Below are positions 23,556 to 34,600 of a stretch of DNA of 64,000 nt, in pieces (position 1 is the first letter of the stretch; the number at the start of each line of letters is the position of its first letter). The notes beneath the pieces are model-generated. The model searched no databases and was not told where the DNA came from. It saw only the letters and a program-made list of their open reading frames with translations. This DNA is from Chrysaora quinquecirrha (taxonomy: Eukaryota; Cnidaria; Scyphozoa; Semaeostomeae; Pelagiidae), in the NCBI GenBank assembly GCA_014526335.1, contig JACTAT010000335.1, positions 221,893 through 285,892 on the forward strand, written 5' to 3'. The translations under genes were made by a program, and so were the position numbers.

Positions 23556-26500
23556 CCTATTTTGATAGAAAAACACTTTATTTACCCCCTAAAGGCGGTA
23601 TAGGGGGTTCTGGGTGGTTTTAGTTATTATTTTTGAAGAAAAAAAGGCTTTTTCAAAACCCCTCATTTTGGCCTATTTTTGGCCATTTGGCAAGGCTATA
23701 GACTTGCCTTTTTGGCAATTTTTTGAGGGGAATTTTTTCTCTTAAATTGTCCCTATTTTGATAGAAGAACACTTTATTTACCCCCTTAAGGCGGATCAGG
23801 GGGTTTTTGGTAGGTTTTAGTAACTATTTTTGAAGAAAAAAAGGATTTTTCAAAACCCCTGATTTTGTCCAATTTTTGGCAATTTGGCAAGGCTATAGAC
23901 TTGCGTTTTTGGCAATTTTTTGAGGGGAATTTTTTCTCTTAAATTGTCCCTATTTTGATAGAAAAACACTTTATTTACCCCCTGAAGGCGGATCAGGGGG
24001 TTTCTGGTAGGTTTTAGTAACTATTTTTGAAGAAAAAAAGGATTTTTCAAAACCCCTGATTTTGTCCAATTTTTGGCAATTTGGCAAGGCTATAGACTTG
24101 CGTTTTTGGCAATTTTTTGAGGGGACTTTTTCTCTTAAATTGTCCCTATTTTTATAGAAAAACACTTTATTTACCCCCTAAAGGCGGATCAGGGGGTTCT
24201 GGGTGGCTTTAGTAACTCTTTTTCAAGAAAAAAAGGATTTTTCAAACCCCTGATTTTGCCCGATTTTTGGCCATTTGGCAAGGCTATAGACTTGCCTTTT
24301 TGGCAATTTTTTTAGGGGAATTTTTTCTCTTAAATTGTCCCTATTTTGATAGAAAAACACTTTATTTACCCCCTAAAGGCGGATCAGGGGGTTTCTGGTT
24401 GATTTTGGAAACTATTTTTGAAGAAATAAAAGGATTTTTCAAAACCCCTGACTTTTGCCGATTTTTGGCAATTTGGCAAGGCTATAGACTTGCCTTTTGG
24501 CAATTTTTTGAGGGGAATGTTTTCCCTTAAATTGTACCTATTTTGATAGAAAAGCACTTTATTTACCCCCTAAAGGCGGATAAGGGGGTTTCTGGAAAGT
24601 TTTAGTAACTATTTTTGAAGAAAAAAAGGATTTTTCAAAACCCCTGATTTTGGCCGATTTTTGGCAATTTGGCAAGGCTATAGACTTGCCCTTTTGGCGA
24701 TTTTTTGAGGGAAATTTTTTCTCTTAAATTGTCCCTATTTTGATAGAAAAGCACTTTATTTACTCCCTAAAGGCGGATCAGGGGGTTTCTGGTTGATTTT
24801 GGAAACTATTTTTGAAGAAATAAAAGGATTTTTCAAAACCCCTGACTTTTGCCGATTTTTGGCAATTTGGCAAGGCTATAGACTTGCCTTTTTGGCAATT
24901 TTTTGAGGGGAATGTTTTCCCTTAAATTGTACCTATTTTGATAGAAAAGCACTTTATTTACCCCCTAAAGGCTGATAAGGGGGTTTCTGGAAAGTTTTAG
25001 TAACTATTTTTGAAGAAAAAAAGGATTTTTCAAAACCCCTGATTTTGGCCGATTTTTGGCAATTTGGCAAGGCTATAGACTTGCCCTTTTGGCGATTTTT
25101 TGAGGGAAATTTTTTCCCTTGAATTGTCCCTATTTTGATAGAAAAGCACTTTATTTACCCTCTAAAGGCGGATCAGGGGGTTTCTGGTAGGTTTTAGTAA
25201 CTATTTTTGAAGAAAAAAGGATTTTTCAAAACCCCTGATTTTTGCCGATTTTTGGCCATTTGGCAAGGCTATAGACTTGCCTTTTTGGCAATTTTTTGAG
25301 GGTAATATTTTCCCTTAAATTGTCCCTATTTTGATAGAAAAACACTTTATTTACCCTCTAAAGGCGGTATAGGGGGTTCTGGGTGGTTTTAGTAACTATA
25401 TTTGAAGAAAAAAAAGATTTTTCGAAACCCCTCATTTAGGCCTATTTTGGCCATTTGGCAAGGCAATAGACTTGCCTTTTTTGCTATTTTTTGAGGGGAA
25501 TTTATTCTCTTAAATTGTCCCTATTTTGATAGAAAAGCACGTTAATTACCCCCTAAAGGCGGATCAGGGGGTTCTGGGTGGTTTTAGTATCTTTTTTTGA
25601 AGAAAAAAGGATTTTCAAAGCCCCTGATATGGCCTATTTTTGGCCATTTGGCAAGGCTATAGACTTGCCTTTTTGGCGATTTTTTGAGGGGATTTTTTTC
25701 CCTTAAATTGTCCCTATTTTGATAGAAAAGCACGTTAATTACCCCCTAAAGGCGGATCAGGGGGTTTCTGGTAGGTTTTAGTAACTTTTTTAGAAGAAAA
25801 AAAGGATCTTTTAAAACCCCTGATTTTGGCCGATTTTTGACAATTTTGCAAGGCTATAGACTTGCTTTTTTGGCTATTTTTTAGGGTAATTTTTTCACCC
25901 AAATTCGACCCAATTTGATTGAAAATCCCTTTATTTGCCCTCCAGAGACTATTAAAGGGGGGTATTAGCAAGGATTTTCCATTTATTTTTGAGGAAAAAG
26001 AGGACTTTTTAAAACCCCTGACTTAGGCCGATTTTTGGCCATTTGGCAAGGCTATAGACTTGCCTTTTTGGCTATTTTTTGAGGGTAACTTTTTCACCCA
26101 AATTCGACCCATTTTGATTGAAAATCCCTTTCTTTACCCCCAAGAGACTATTGAGGGGGGTTTCGTAACGAGCTCCTGTCTATTTTCGAAGAAAAAGAGG
26201 AGTTTTTAAAACCCTTGATTTTTGCCGATTTTTGGCCATTTGGCAAGGCTATAGACTTGCTTTTTGGCTATTTTTTAGGGTCATTCTTTCACCCAAATTC
26301 GACCCAATTTCATAGAAAATCCGTTTATTTGCCCCCTAGAGACTATTCAGTGGGTATTAGCAAGGATTTGCTATTTATTTTTGAAGAAAAAGAAGTTTTT
26401 AAAACCCCCGATTTTGGCCGATTTTTGGCAATTTGGCAAGGCTATAGACTTGCTCTTTTGGCGATTTTTTTAGGGTAATTTTTTCTCCCAAATTCGACCC

Positions 26501-26990
26501 AATTTGATAGAAAATCTGTTTATTTGCTCCCTAGAGACTATTCAGGGGGTATTAGCAAGGATTTTCTATTTATTTTTGAAGAAAAAGAGGAGTTTTTAAA
26601 ACCTCAAATTTTTGCCGATTTTCGGCCATTGGGCAAGTCCATAGACTTGCCTTTTTGGCGATTTTTACTTTCTACAGACGATTCAGGGGGAAATAGGCTG
26701 GATTTGATCACTACTTATGAAGAAAAATGGCAGTTTTCGAAACCCCTGATTTTGGCCAATTATTGCTATGGGCAAGGCAAGACTTGCCTTTTGTTGCTTC
26801 TTTCTTTGCCTCTTTTAGACTATCTAGGGAGTATTTGGAAGGAACGGATAAATTTTTTGAAGAAAAATGGGGAGTTTTCCAAACCCCCGATTTTGCAGGA
26901 TTGGCAAAGGCTTTACCGTTGGATTTGTTTGTAATTTTCTTCGTTGAATTAAAAGGATATCTTTTATATTTACGTCCGGAAGACCAATTA

Positions 26991-27877
26991 TGAAGTCTCT
27001 GAACTATTTTCAGCCATAATTTAAAGGCTAGTTTTCTTGACGGGTGTAAGTAAGTTTTGAAGTTCATCGAGTACGGGCGTGGTGATAGCATAACACTGCC
27101 TTGTAGGGATTCTTGTAATGCTGTAAGCAGGCGAGAAAAAACAGAAATAGATTTAATACAATGCTTCTGTATTCTGCATAAGAATCGTAGATACAAAAAT
27201 AATATTACCTTCTCCCCGTAATGAGACACCGATTTAACTTGAAACATTTTAGAATATCATACCGGTATGGGTGTTACAGTGTTCATTAGACCAAATATTA
27301 CGACAAAAGGCAACAATAATTTCGATTTTTCGAAGAGAAAATTGTTTTCTCGTTTGGTATGTAAATTCCATTCCAGCTACATATTTCTAATCGTGGTGCT
27401 TTGTGGTGCTTTTATATATGCATCTAGGAGCATCTACAATCATGGACAAAATATTTGGAACATGGAATTTTCTCCAAGAAACATGGCCTATTCCATTGAT
27501 TTCCTACTTCCATAACTCCAATTCGTCCCCCTTTTACCCCCAAAACAATGTTGGTAGTAGAACAAGACAACTTTTGTACGAAACAACATTGTAACGGAGG
27601 AGAAGGGGGAATCAATAGATAATAGCAAAACTATTAAGGCCATTCCAATATATTTTGTCCAAGATTTTAGGTACATTTTTAGGGACCCTTGTTGATACAG
27701 TTATCAACAGGACCCTTGTTGATAAAAGTGCCTTTTTGGCACTGAAAAGGTTTTCACCTGTATAAACATTGCTATTATTGTTATTATTTTTAGCTGTAGT
27801 CGATTGTTTGTTTGTTTGTTTGTTTTTCTCATTTTTACACTCTTAGGAGTAGTTTTGAGTAGTTCAAAACTTCATTA
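26991..27877. other. Spacer between satellite and INTS7 side, with a possible foldback
   Basis: No exon was recognised. GACAAAATATTTGGAACATG near 27446 is loosely the inverse of CCATTCCAATATATTTTGTC near 27641, suggesting an old foldback element of about 220 bp. A short (GTTT)n run lies at about 27806-27826. Confidence 0.4.
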
Positions 27878-28345
27878 AGAGCGGAAACATTTCCGAGCAT
27901 ACTTAAAAGCTTTTTTCATAATAATAATAATAATAATGACTTTGTTTCAGTGTCAAGGTATTTAGCATTTCTCCTAATTGGGGACACTATTAGTTATTAC
28001 CCCAGAAATCTGGGTACTCATTTACCGGCCTCGGAAGGATGGACAGCTGAGTTCACTGTAGGCTTGTGGAAAGTGGTCCCGATGAGATTCGAACCCACGA
28101 CCTTACGATCGTGAGACGAGCGCCTTGACCACTCGGCCACACCACCTAGAACTGGCACTACTTATCTGGCACTACTCAGAGTATGAACGCCAGAAACAGA
28201 CCGAAACAATAAACCGGGGCATAAATTATACTCAGATGCGGCTCGAAATGCACCAACGAGAAAGAGAAGCCGAATTGGCATTGGCATTGTGTGGCACCAA
28301 TCACTCTGAGGAGTTTCAGTCAAAAGGGCTTTTAGCAAGCCCAAA
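27878..28345. repeat. Dispersed repeat family R3, copy 1, split by a SINE
   Basis: GAGCGGAAACATTTCCGAGC and CATACTTAAAAGCTTTT on the left, then CAGAGTATGAACGCCAGAAA and ATGCGGCTCGAAATGCACC on the right, match copies at 29365-29760 and 30970-31345. The material between is the tRNA-derived SINE at 27908-28147, so the SINE inserted into an existing R3 copy. Confidence 0.65.
27908..28147 (-). mobile_element. tRNA-derived SINE, family S2, nested in R3
   Basis: On the minus strand it starts GGTGGTGTGGCCGAGTGGTC, a canonical A box, and 50 bases on has GGTTCGAATC, a B box. The head resembles a Ser/Leu-type tRNA. A non-tRNA body follows (CTTTCCACAAGCCTACAGTG), and the 3' end is an (ATT)n tail (the AATAATAATAAT seen on + at 27919). 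A tRNA head, body and microsatellite tail define a SINE, not a tRNA gene. A copy with the same head lies at 44329-44580. Confidence 0.75.
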
Positions 28346-28425
28346 ATGCTCCTGTTTCTTTATCACAATCTTTTATAGTTCTACGACTTTAAATTCAAAA
28401 TGTCCTATTTAAAAGCTTCATCTCA

Positions 28426-28653
28426 CTAGGTCTTGGTTCCCGAGCGTCGAATCGCGCCATGTTCGATGACGTCAGCATGAACAATGACTTGTGGGCCTGT
28501 TTCCCATAATCCTCCGTCTTCATCTCTTACACTTGTTATTACTGTAAGTTCGTGATTTCCCGTTGAATTGAATGCGATGAGGAACTGCGAGCTGAAATAT
28601 TCATTGTGAGGCTCGACTGTGTCTTGCAGAACGAGGTTAGTGGGCGGTTTCAC
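28426..28653 (-). CDS. INTS7: INTS7 last coding exon
   Basis: Begins after CTGCAG and ends with a stop at 28426-28428. The peptide contains [34 protein letters not shown] and a short basic tail. The matching vertebrate segment is VEPHNDYFSTQFLLNF with WKTGPR. The long Gln-rich tail of the human protein is absent. Confidence 0.92.
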   Translation of the reverse strand: MKPPTNLVLQDTVEPHNEYFSSQFLIAFNSTGNHELTVITSVRDEDGGLWETGPQVIVHADVIEHGAIRRSGTKT

Positions 28654-31600
28654 CTGCAGAAACAAAAACAACAGTATATAGTAAATGTTTTACTATCATT
28701 ATGAAACACACGACGAGCGTCTGTGGAGATCAATTGGAGTAGGTGATTACTATAAAATTTAACAAAGGGGCAACATAGTAATAGGGGTTGGTTCTTTGAG
28801 ATCTCATCTATGTATTCATCGATGCAAATATAATAGCCAGTGCTTAAGCAACAAAACCCTGCGTACAACAAAGAGGAAAATGTCGATAACCATGAAAGTA
28901 GGGGTATCCAGCTTAAAGGGATCCCGGTAAATAGGAAACATCACGAGCTATATGCATTTTAGGAATCGAAACAACTAGAAAAGGTGGGAGGGAGGGGAGA
29001 ATTTTCTGTTGATGCAAACTTAAGCTGAAGATCTTTGCAAATAAAGAATATTTAGACTTTGGTACATTTTCAAAAGCTCTTTGGGTCAGGGAGGCCGCAA
29101 CATGATACCACTAAGGGGGTATCATGTAAAACCTAAACATAAAAAGCTCTCTTTTAGTTAATTGTTAAGAGGGTATGTTCAGATCGAAAGAGAGGCTGGA
29201 GACTTGTGTTAACGCATGTGAACGAGGTTGTTCCTTACTTTGATGTCAAGTGTCGTAGGTTTTGTTTTATCCATTGCTTTCACTTTGACAGTTAAACAAA
29301 CACGGCAGACTTTTCTAAATATTCCTGAGAGATAAAAAAAATAAATAGCGATCAAATTGCGATGAATAGCGGAATCATTTTCGGGCATACTTAAAAGCTT
29401 TTTCGTCTGATACTCCTCAGAGTATGAACGTCAGAAACAGACCGAAACAATAGACTTAGGCGGAATTTATACCCAGATGCGGCTCGAAATGCACCCATCA
29501 GAAAGAAAGAAATGCTGCATTGGCATTGTGTTCTAAACACCAATCAGCTGGTCGGATACAGCGGGAAGACAAATAAAATTATTTGAAGAGTCCAAGTGAG
29601 AAAACGAACTCTTTCTGTCTACACAGAACTGGCCTTTTGGTTTTGATGTAGACAGATTCCAAAACCCCTATGTGAAACAAAGATCTTGCTTTGCCAATGA
29701 CTCTGAAACAATCCTCGCTGTAATTTTCCGCACAAATTGGGTTATCATGGCCGAATCATGTTTGAGACTAGGTTGTTGTTTATACCTACGGGGTGGTTGC
29801 TCTCTTTGCCAAAAATTATACAGACGAATATTAGTAGGGACATGCTGCTTTATCCTATCACCCAATGGCGATTAGAATACCAAAATATATACAGAAACTA
29901 GAATGGCAAGGTACACTAATTGCAAGTTTTCCAACAAACCCTATGGTCTAGTTAGATGAATATGGTTTAGAATATCATAAATCCTCGATTACGCCCCTAC
30001 CTCTTGAATAAGCCACTCTCAAACAATTCCCCACCTAAGAATTCATTTATGCAGAAACAGTCGAACCTCCGACTAGCGGCCACTTATAGATCGAAGTTCA
30101 AGTGGACACTCACTATTGAGAGGTGACCGCTAGTCGGAGATTTAACAATGCTATGGGACAGCGTTTATGACTGAAGATTAGTTGCTGCTATAGGAAAGTG
30201 GCCGCTTATCGGAGGTGGCCGCTATTACAGGTTCGACTGTAACCCCCCTCGAAAAAGGCCCCGGGGAACTGCTCGAGATCCTCATGAATTTGTTTTCTGT
30301 CCATAATGCATCTTTTAACTAGCTAATTAAAACATCGAAAAAGCTAGTTCTGACAGGTTTTACTGGACATACACTTTTCCAAACTACACTCTTTTTTATA
30401 AGAACCAGGAAATTTCGATTAAGGCTGGCTGTTCTTAGTTTTTTGCCGTTTTTGAGCCTGAAATGTTCTTAATCTGTTCTTAATTCCTTGGGTACTTAGA
30501 TATCTATATTTTCAATGAATGTCTAGGGTGGTACTAGGTTTGTGTGAAAATGGTTTGTTTGCTTGCTTTTTACGTTCAATCTGGCTGTCTTACTTACATA
30601 TTTAGCTGAGATTCTTAGGGCTTTTGAAAAGGTTGTTCTTAATTTGTTCTTAAAATCTGGGCGAAATCCAGGCTTGTGTTCTTATCAAATTGTTTTTATA
30701 AAAAAGAGTGTAATAAACATGGAGTCAAGTTAACATAAGAGATCTCTTATTATTTCTTGATGGGGTGAATATGTTATGATGAAAACAGAATCTGTGTTAC
30801 CTGCGTTACCATTGTCTTCAATTAAACCTTCTACTTTTAAGGCCAATTGTGAATCTACATTTACCAAGACGGGTTCATGAGGAGATTTCGAGGATGGTGA
30901 CACTGCCAACTAAAAAAGTCATAAAACATTATTTGAATAGAATTTGAGCAGTATAAATTTTCAACCATAGAAGAACCAGCGGAAACATTTTTGGAGATAC
31001 TTAAAAGCATTCTTCCTCCGACGCTCCTCAGAACATAAACGTCACAGACAGACCGAACAAAGGCGGAATTTATACCCAGGTACGGATAGAAAAGCACCAA
31101 TCAGGAAGTAGCGCTATGTTGGCATTGTGTTTTAGACACCAATCAGCTTGCGGGGTACAGCGGGAAGACCAATAAGATAAATTGAAGAGTCCAAGTGAGA
31201 AAACGAACTCTTTCTGTCTACACAGAACAGACCTTCGGTTTCGATGGGGACAGATTCCACAACTCGTAAATGAAAATAAAATCTTGCTTTACCAATGATT
31301 TGAAAGCAATCCTCGCTGTAATTATCTGCACAGTTTGGGTTTTCAAGTTAGAGCCTATTGGTCTTCATGCTGTATCCAGCAAGATGGTTTGCGTTTGAAA
31401 CACAATGCCAACTCAGCGCTACAATCTTCGCGCTGAGATGTTCATTTCATAGCTTAAACGTTAGCATTTTCATTTCATATTGTATTCTTTAAAATGCTTA
31501 TTTCATACCGAATTCTTCAGCAATTTCAAAGCATTCGTCAGGTTGTTCATTTCAGAGTAAATTGGCGAAAGTCAAAATGTTCATTTCATATTGTATATTT

Positions 31601-34600
31601 CATTATATTGTATTTTAAAAAATGTTTCCATACCGAATTCGTCAGCATTTTCAATCGTATTCATCAGGCTCAGGATGTTCATTTTAGTCTGTCTGTCGCT
31701 GAGTATGATGAAAAGAGGTCAAATATCTACAAGAAATTAAATATGTGCATGCATATATCCACTACTTGCCTTGATAGATGTCGCCTGCAAACTTTTAAAG
31801 AAATAACTTGGGTACGGTATTGGTATTTCAATCTGGCTTGCAACTGCTTGACATAGGCACTGCGTTTGCTGAAAGATATCAAATGAGTCTAAATTACCAC
31901 ATGCATCTTCTCGTTAACCTTATGCTTAATCAAATGATAGTTCTCTGCAACTGAAGATAACAGTTTTAGTGAAACCTTTACTCGTAATGATGCATGCAGC
32001 CGTTTGTAACTAACTCAACGAAGTTAAGGCCCTGGCCAAACGACCAAACATTGCTTGATTAAAATTTGAAATTTGCTTGTCAAGCAAAATTTTTGACCGT
32101 TTGGCCACGTCCAAAAACATTGCTCGTCCAACATTTTGTGTTTGCGGCAAGCAAAAATGTTTTTGATATTTTTCAAAAACATCACGCCATATACTTTGTT
32201 ACTTTTGTTATGTTAGCAATGTTTGAAAGTTTGGCCGCCTTTTCAGCATTGCTTGTCAAACATTTATTTTATAACAAACTGCAACAACGAGCAGCATTTC
32301 AGCAAATTGCAACATTTCGTAGCAACAAGGCGTTCGCGCTTGTGCATTAGCAATACCTTCGTTTCTCCTAAGTGTTGGACAGCAATGATTTGGGCGTGAC
32401 CAAACGGTAAAACATTTGTTCTAAAGCAAATTTAAAACGTTGGGCCAACAATGATCGTTTTGTCAGAGCCTAAAAATTAAGCTTATTATGGAAGACATTA
32501 GAAACAGGATTTCTTTCTTTCGAGTTTTTCTTTCCTTTCCACATAAACCATCGTCAAACTGAAATTAGGATAGTTTTGGAACAAACTGCACCTTTAAACC
32601 CCCTGGAATTCACATCACCCTAAAAGTTTGAAAATGGAATTAACCCCCCGAGCATTCGATCGAAGTAATACTGCACGTGGGTATCAAACATACATCTAAT
32701 TGATGTTTCGACAAAACTGACAAAGACGTAGCAAAAAACTTGAGCTTCGGATTCAGCCTTTTTACATAAGAACTAAAAAAATCATCAAAATTGAAAAAAT
32801 AATGATACAGCAGCACTCACCAAATGGCAGATTGGTGTGTCCTTTATTTGCGTCGCAAGACCCTAAAATAACAATTTTATTCACCGATAAAAGCAACAGC
32901 AGACATACTAAAAGTATGAGAACAATGAAAATTTCATATTCGGGAAGCTATCCCTATACACTCTTGGTTCTCAAATTGTTCACCCCTGCAAATTTATTTT
33001 CAGAAAGTTTTCTATCAAGGGGACTGTTATGTCAACTCCTTGCTTCTAAAATATTGGAACTCTTTCTTCTAGATGGAAGAACACATATTTAACAAATTTT
33101 TCCATGGCCTAATTTACCCAAGTGCAAAGGCAATAAGACTAGGGGTCACAGATATAAAATTGTACTAATTAAATGCAGATTACACATCAAAAAATACTTT
33201 TATGTGCAGCGTGTTATTAAGGAATATTGTCGATGCAAAGGACGTAGTGACTTTTGAAAAACTTTATGACAGTCTAAATGGAAATTCAGAATTTGAATTT
33301 CGAGTAAATTAGTTGCAGTAGACGTACTCAACCAGGGTTTATAGGCCTTGGCCTTCCTGCCCTACGATTTCTTTCAACTTAAGTGTCTTTCAATTGACGT
33401 GTTTTACAATATATTAATTTTCTTTCTTTAATAAAAAGACTTGGAGTGATAATGGAGTGATTATATGGAAAAGTGCTCACCTCAACAATTTCGACGATAT
33501 TTTGGTTCATAGATGCTATAGCTTGGATATTTCTGTGTGCGTTTGAATTGTTTTCTTTTATTGAGGAGCTTGCAAGTTCAGAAGACAGGACACTAAATAT
33601 ATCAATGTAAGATATGCTTCAAATAAAACAGAACATAAGATATATAGATCAGAAAAAAGGATCTAAAAGAAGTCAGGAAAAAAATAGAAGTTAGAAAAAG
33701 AATCCAACCTTCCTTCTTTTCGGTTCAAGATAAGAATCTCAATGCTATATACCAGTAACTGGCAACTTTCTTGTAAACTAAAGATCTCGTTAAGGTGTTG
33801 TAGATTAAATTACTAGATTAAACAAAATAATGCCGATCTGGATATGATACTAATGACCTTCTGGAGATTAACTTAAAGTTTCTACAAATATTTCTAAAAG
33901 AAACTTTGCAGTTTATTTATCTAAAGTATCCCTGATACGCATGGCAACAGGGCCTCTTTTAACATACTAACCCTAACTCTAACCCTTACCCTAACCCCAA
34001 CCCCAACCCCAACCCTTACCCAAACCCCAAACCTAACCTCAACCCCAGCCCCAACCCTTACCTTAACCCTAGCCCCAACCCTAACCCTAACCATAACCCT
34101 AACCCCAACCCTAGCCCCAACCCTAACCCTAACCCTAACCCTAACCCCAACCTTTACCCTAACCCTAACCCTAACTCTAACCCTCCCCCTTCTACTCCCA
34201 CCGGACATTTTCAGCAACACTTGTTATGACCAGTTTCAGTTCAATACGGAGGTTGGGAAAAGTGGGAGTCATAACGGATACAGAAGGCCTGAATGCTGCT
34301 AGACGCTTCCGAGTAACGCTAGAACGCCAGGTAAGGTTACTTTTAGGGTACCTTCAAACATTAAAACTATTCTGAAATTCTTTTATAAAGCTTCTTACTG
34401 CAGAACGAGGTCTTAATAAGTTAAAGGGCCTAGATCTAGGTTTCGTATAGGTGAAGGTGAAGGTGAAGGTGAAATGGTGTTTTAGCGCCAGTCGCTAGGA
34501 TCTCAGTAGTAGGTTAACTAATCAAGGCCTTGACCCTGGCTGTGACACTACCGTGGCTTGGCTCAAACCCTGACCACACTGAGCTTCTGAAACCACGAGT

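Larger units (their letters stand above)
3570..26990. repeat. Large satellite array, about 196-bp monomers
   Basis: The block GGCAAGGCTATAGACTTGCC recurs every 194-199 bp over about 23.4 kb (measured starts at 5041, 5240, 5437 and 5633). That implies around 119 monomers. Two monomer types share the core: type A carries CCCCCTAAAGGCGGATCAGG, type B carries AGAGACTATTGAGGGGGT with ATTAGCAAGG. The first and last monomers (3570-3700 and 26640-26990) are the most decayed, which is usual at satellite edges. The many 60-90-residue frames on both strands are copies of one another. A 196-bp unit shifts frame each repeat, so they are not considered genes. The array lies between the convergent 3' ends of the UBR gene and INTS7. 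Confidence 0.95.

Noticed and set aside
3570..26990. CRISPR array
   Set aside because: The repeat is long and contiguous, there are no unique spacers of constant size, and the surrounding genes are eukaryotic.
26524..27247. Longer frames (136 and 178 residues) at the right edge of the satellite
   Set aside because: They overlap on opposite strands in decayed satellite sequence and show no known domain.
28081..28147. Functional tRNA-Ser gene on the minus strand
   Set aside because: A and B boxes are good, but the sequence continues into a SINE body with an (ATT)n tail and a second copy with the same head lies at 44329. It is a tRNA-derived SINE.
33921..34220. 99-residue minus-strand frame rich in Arg, Val and Gly
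   Set aside because: Translation of TTAGGG-type repeats; no gene.
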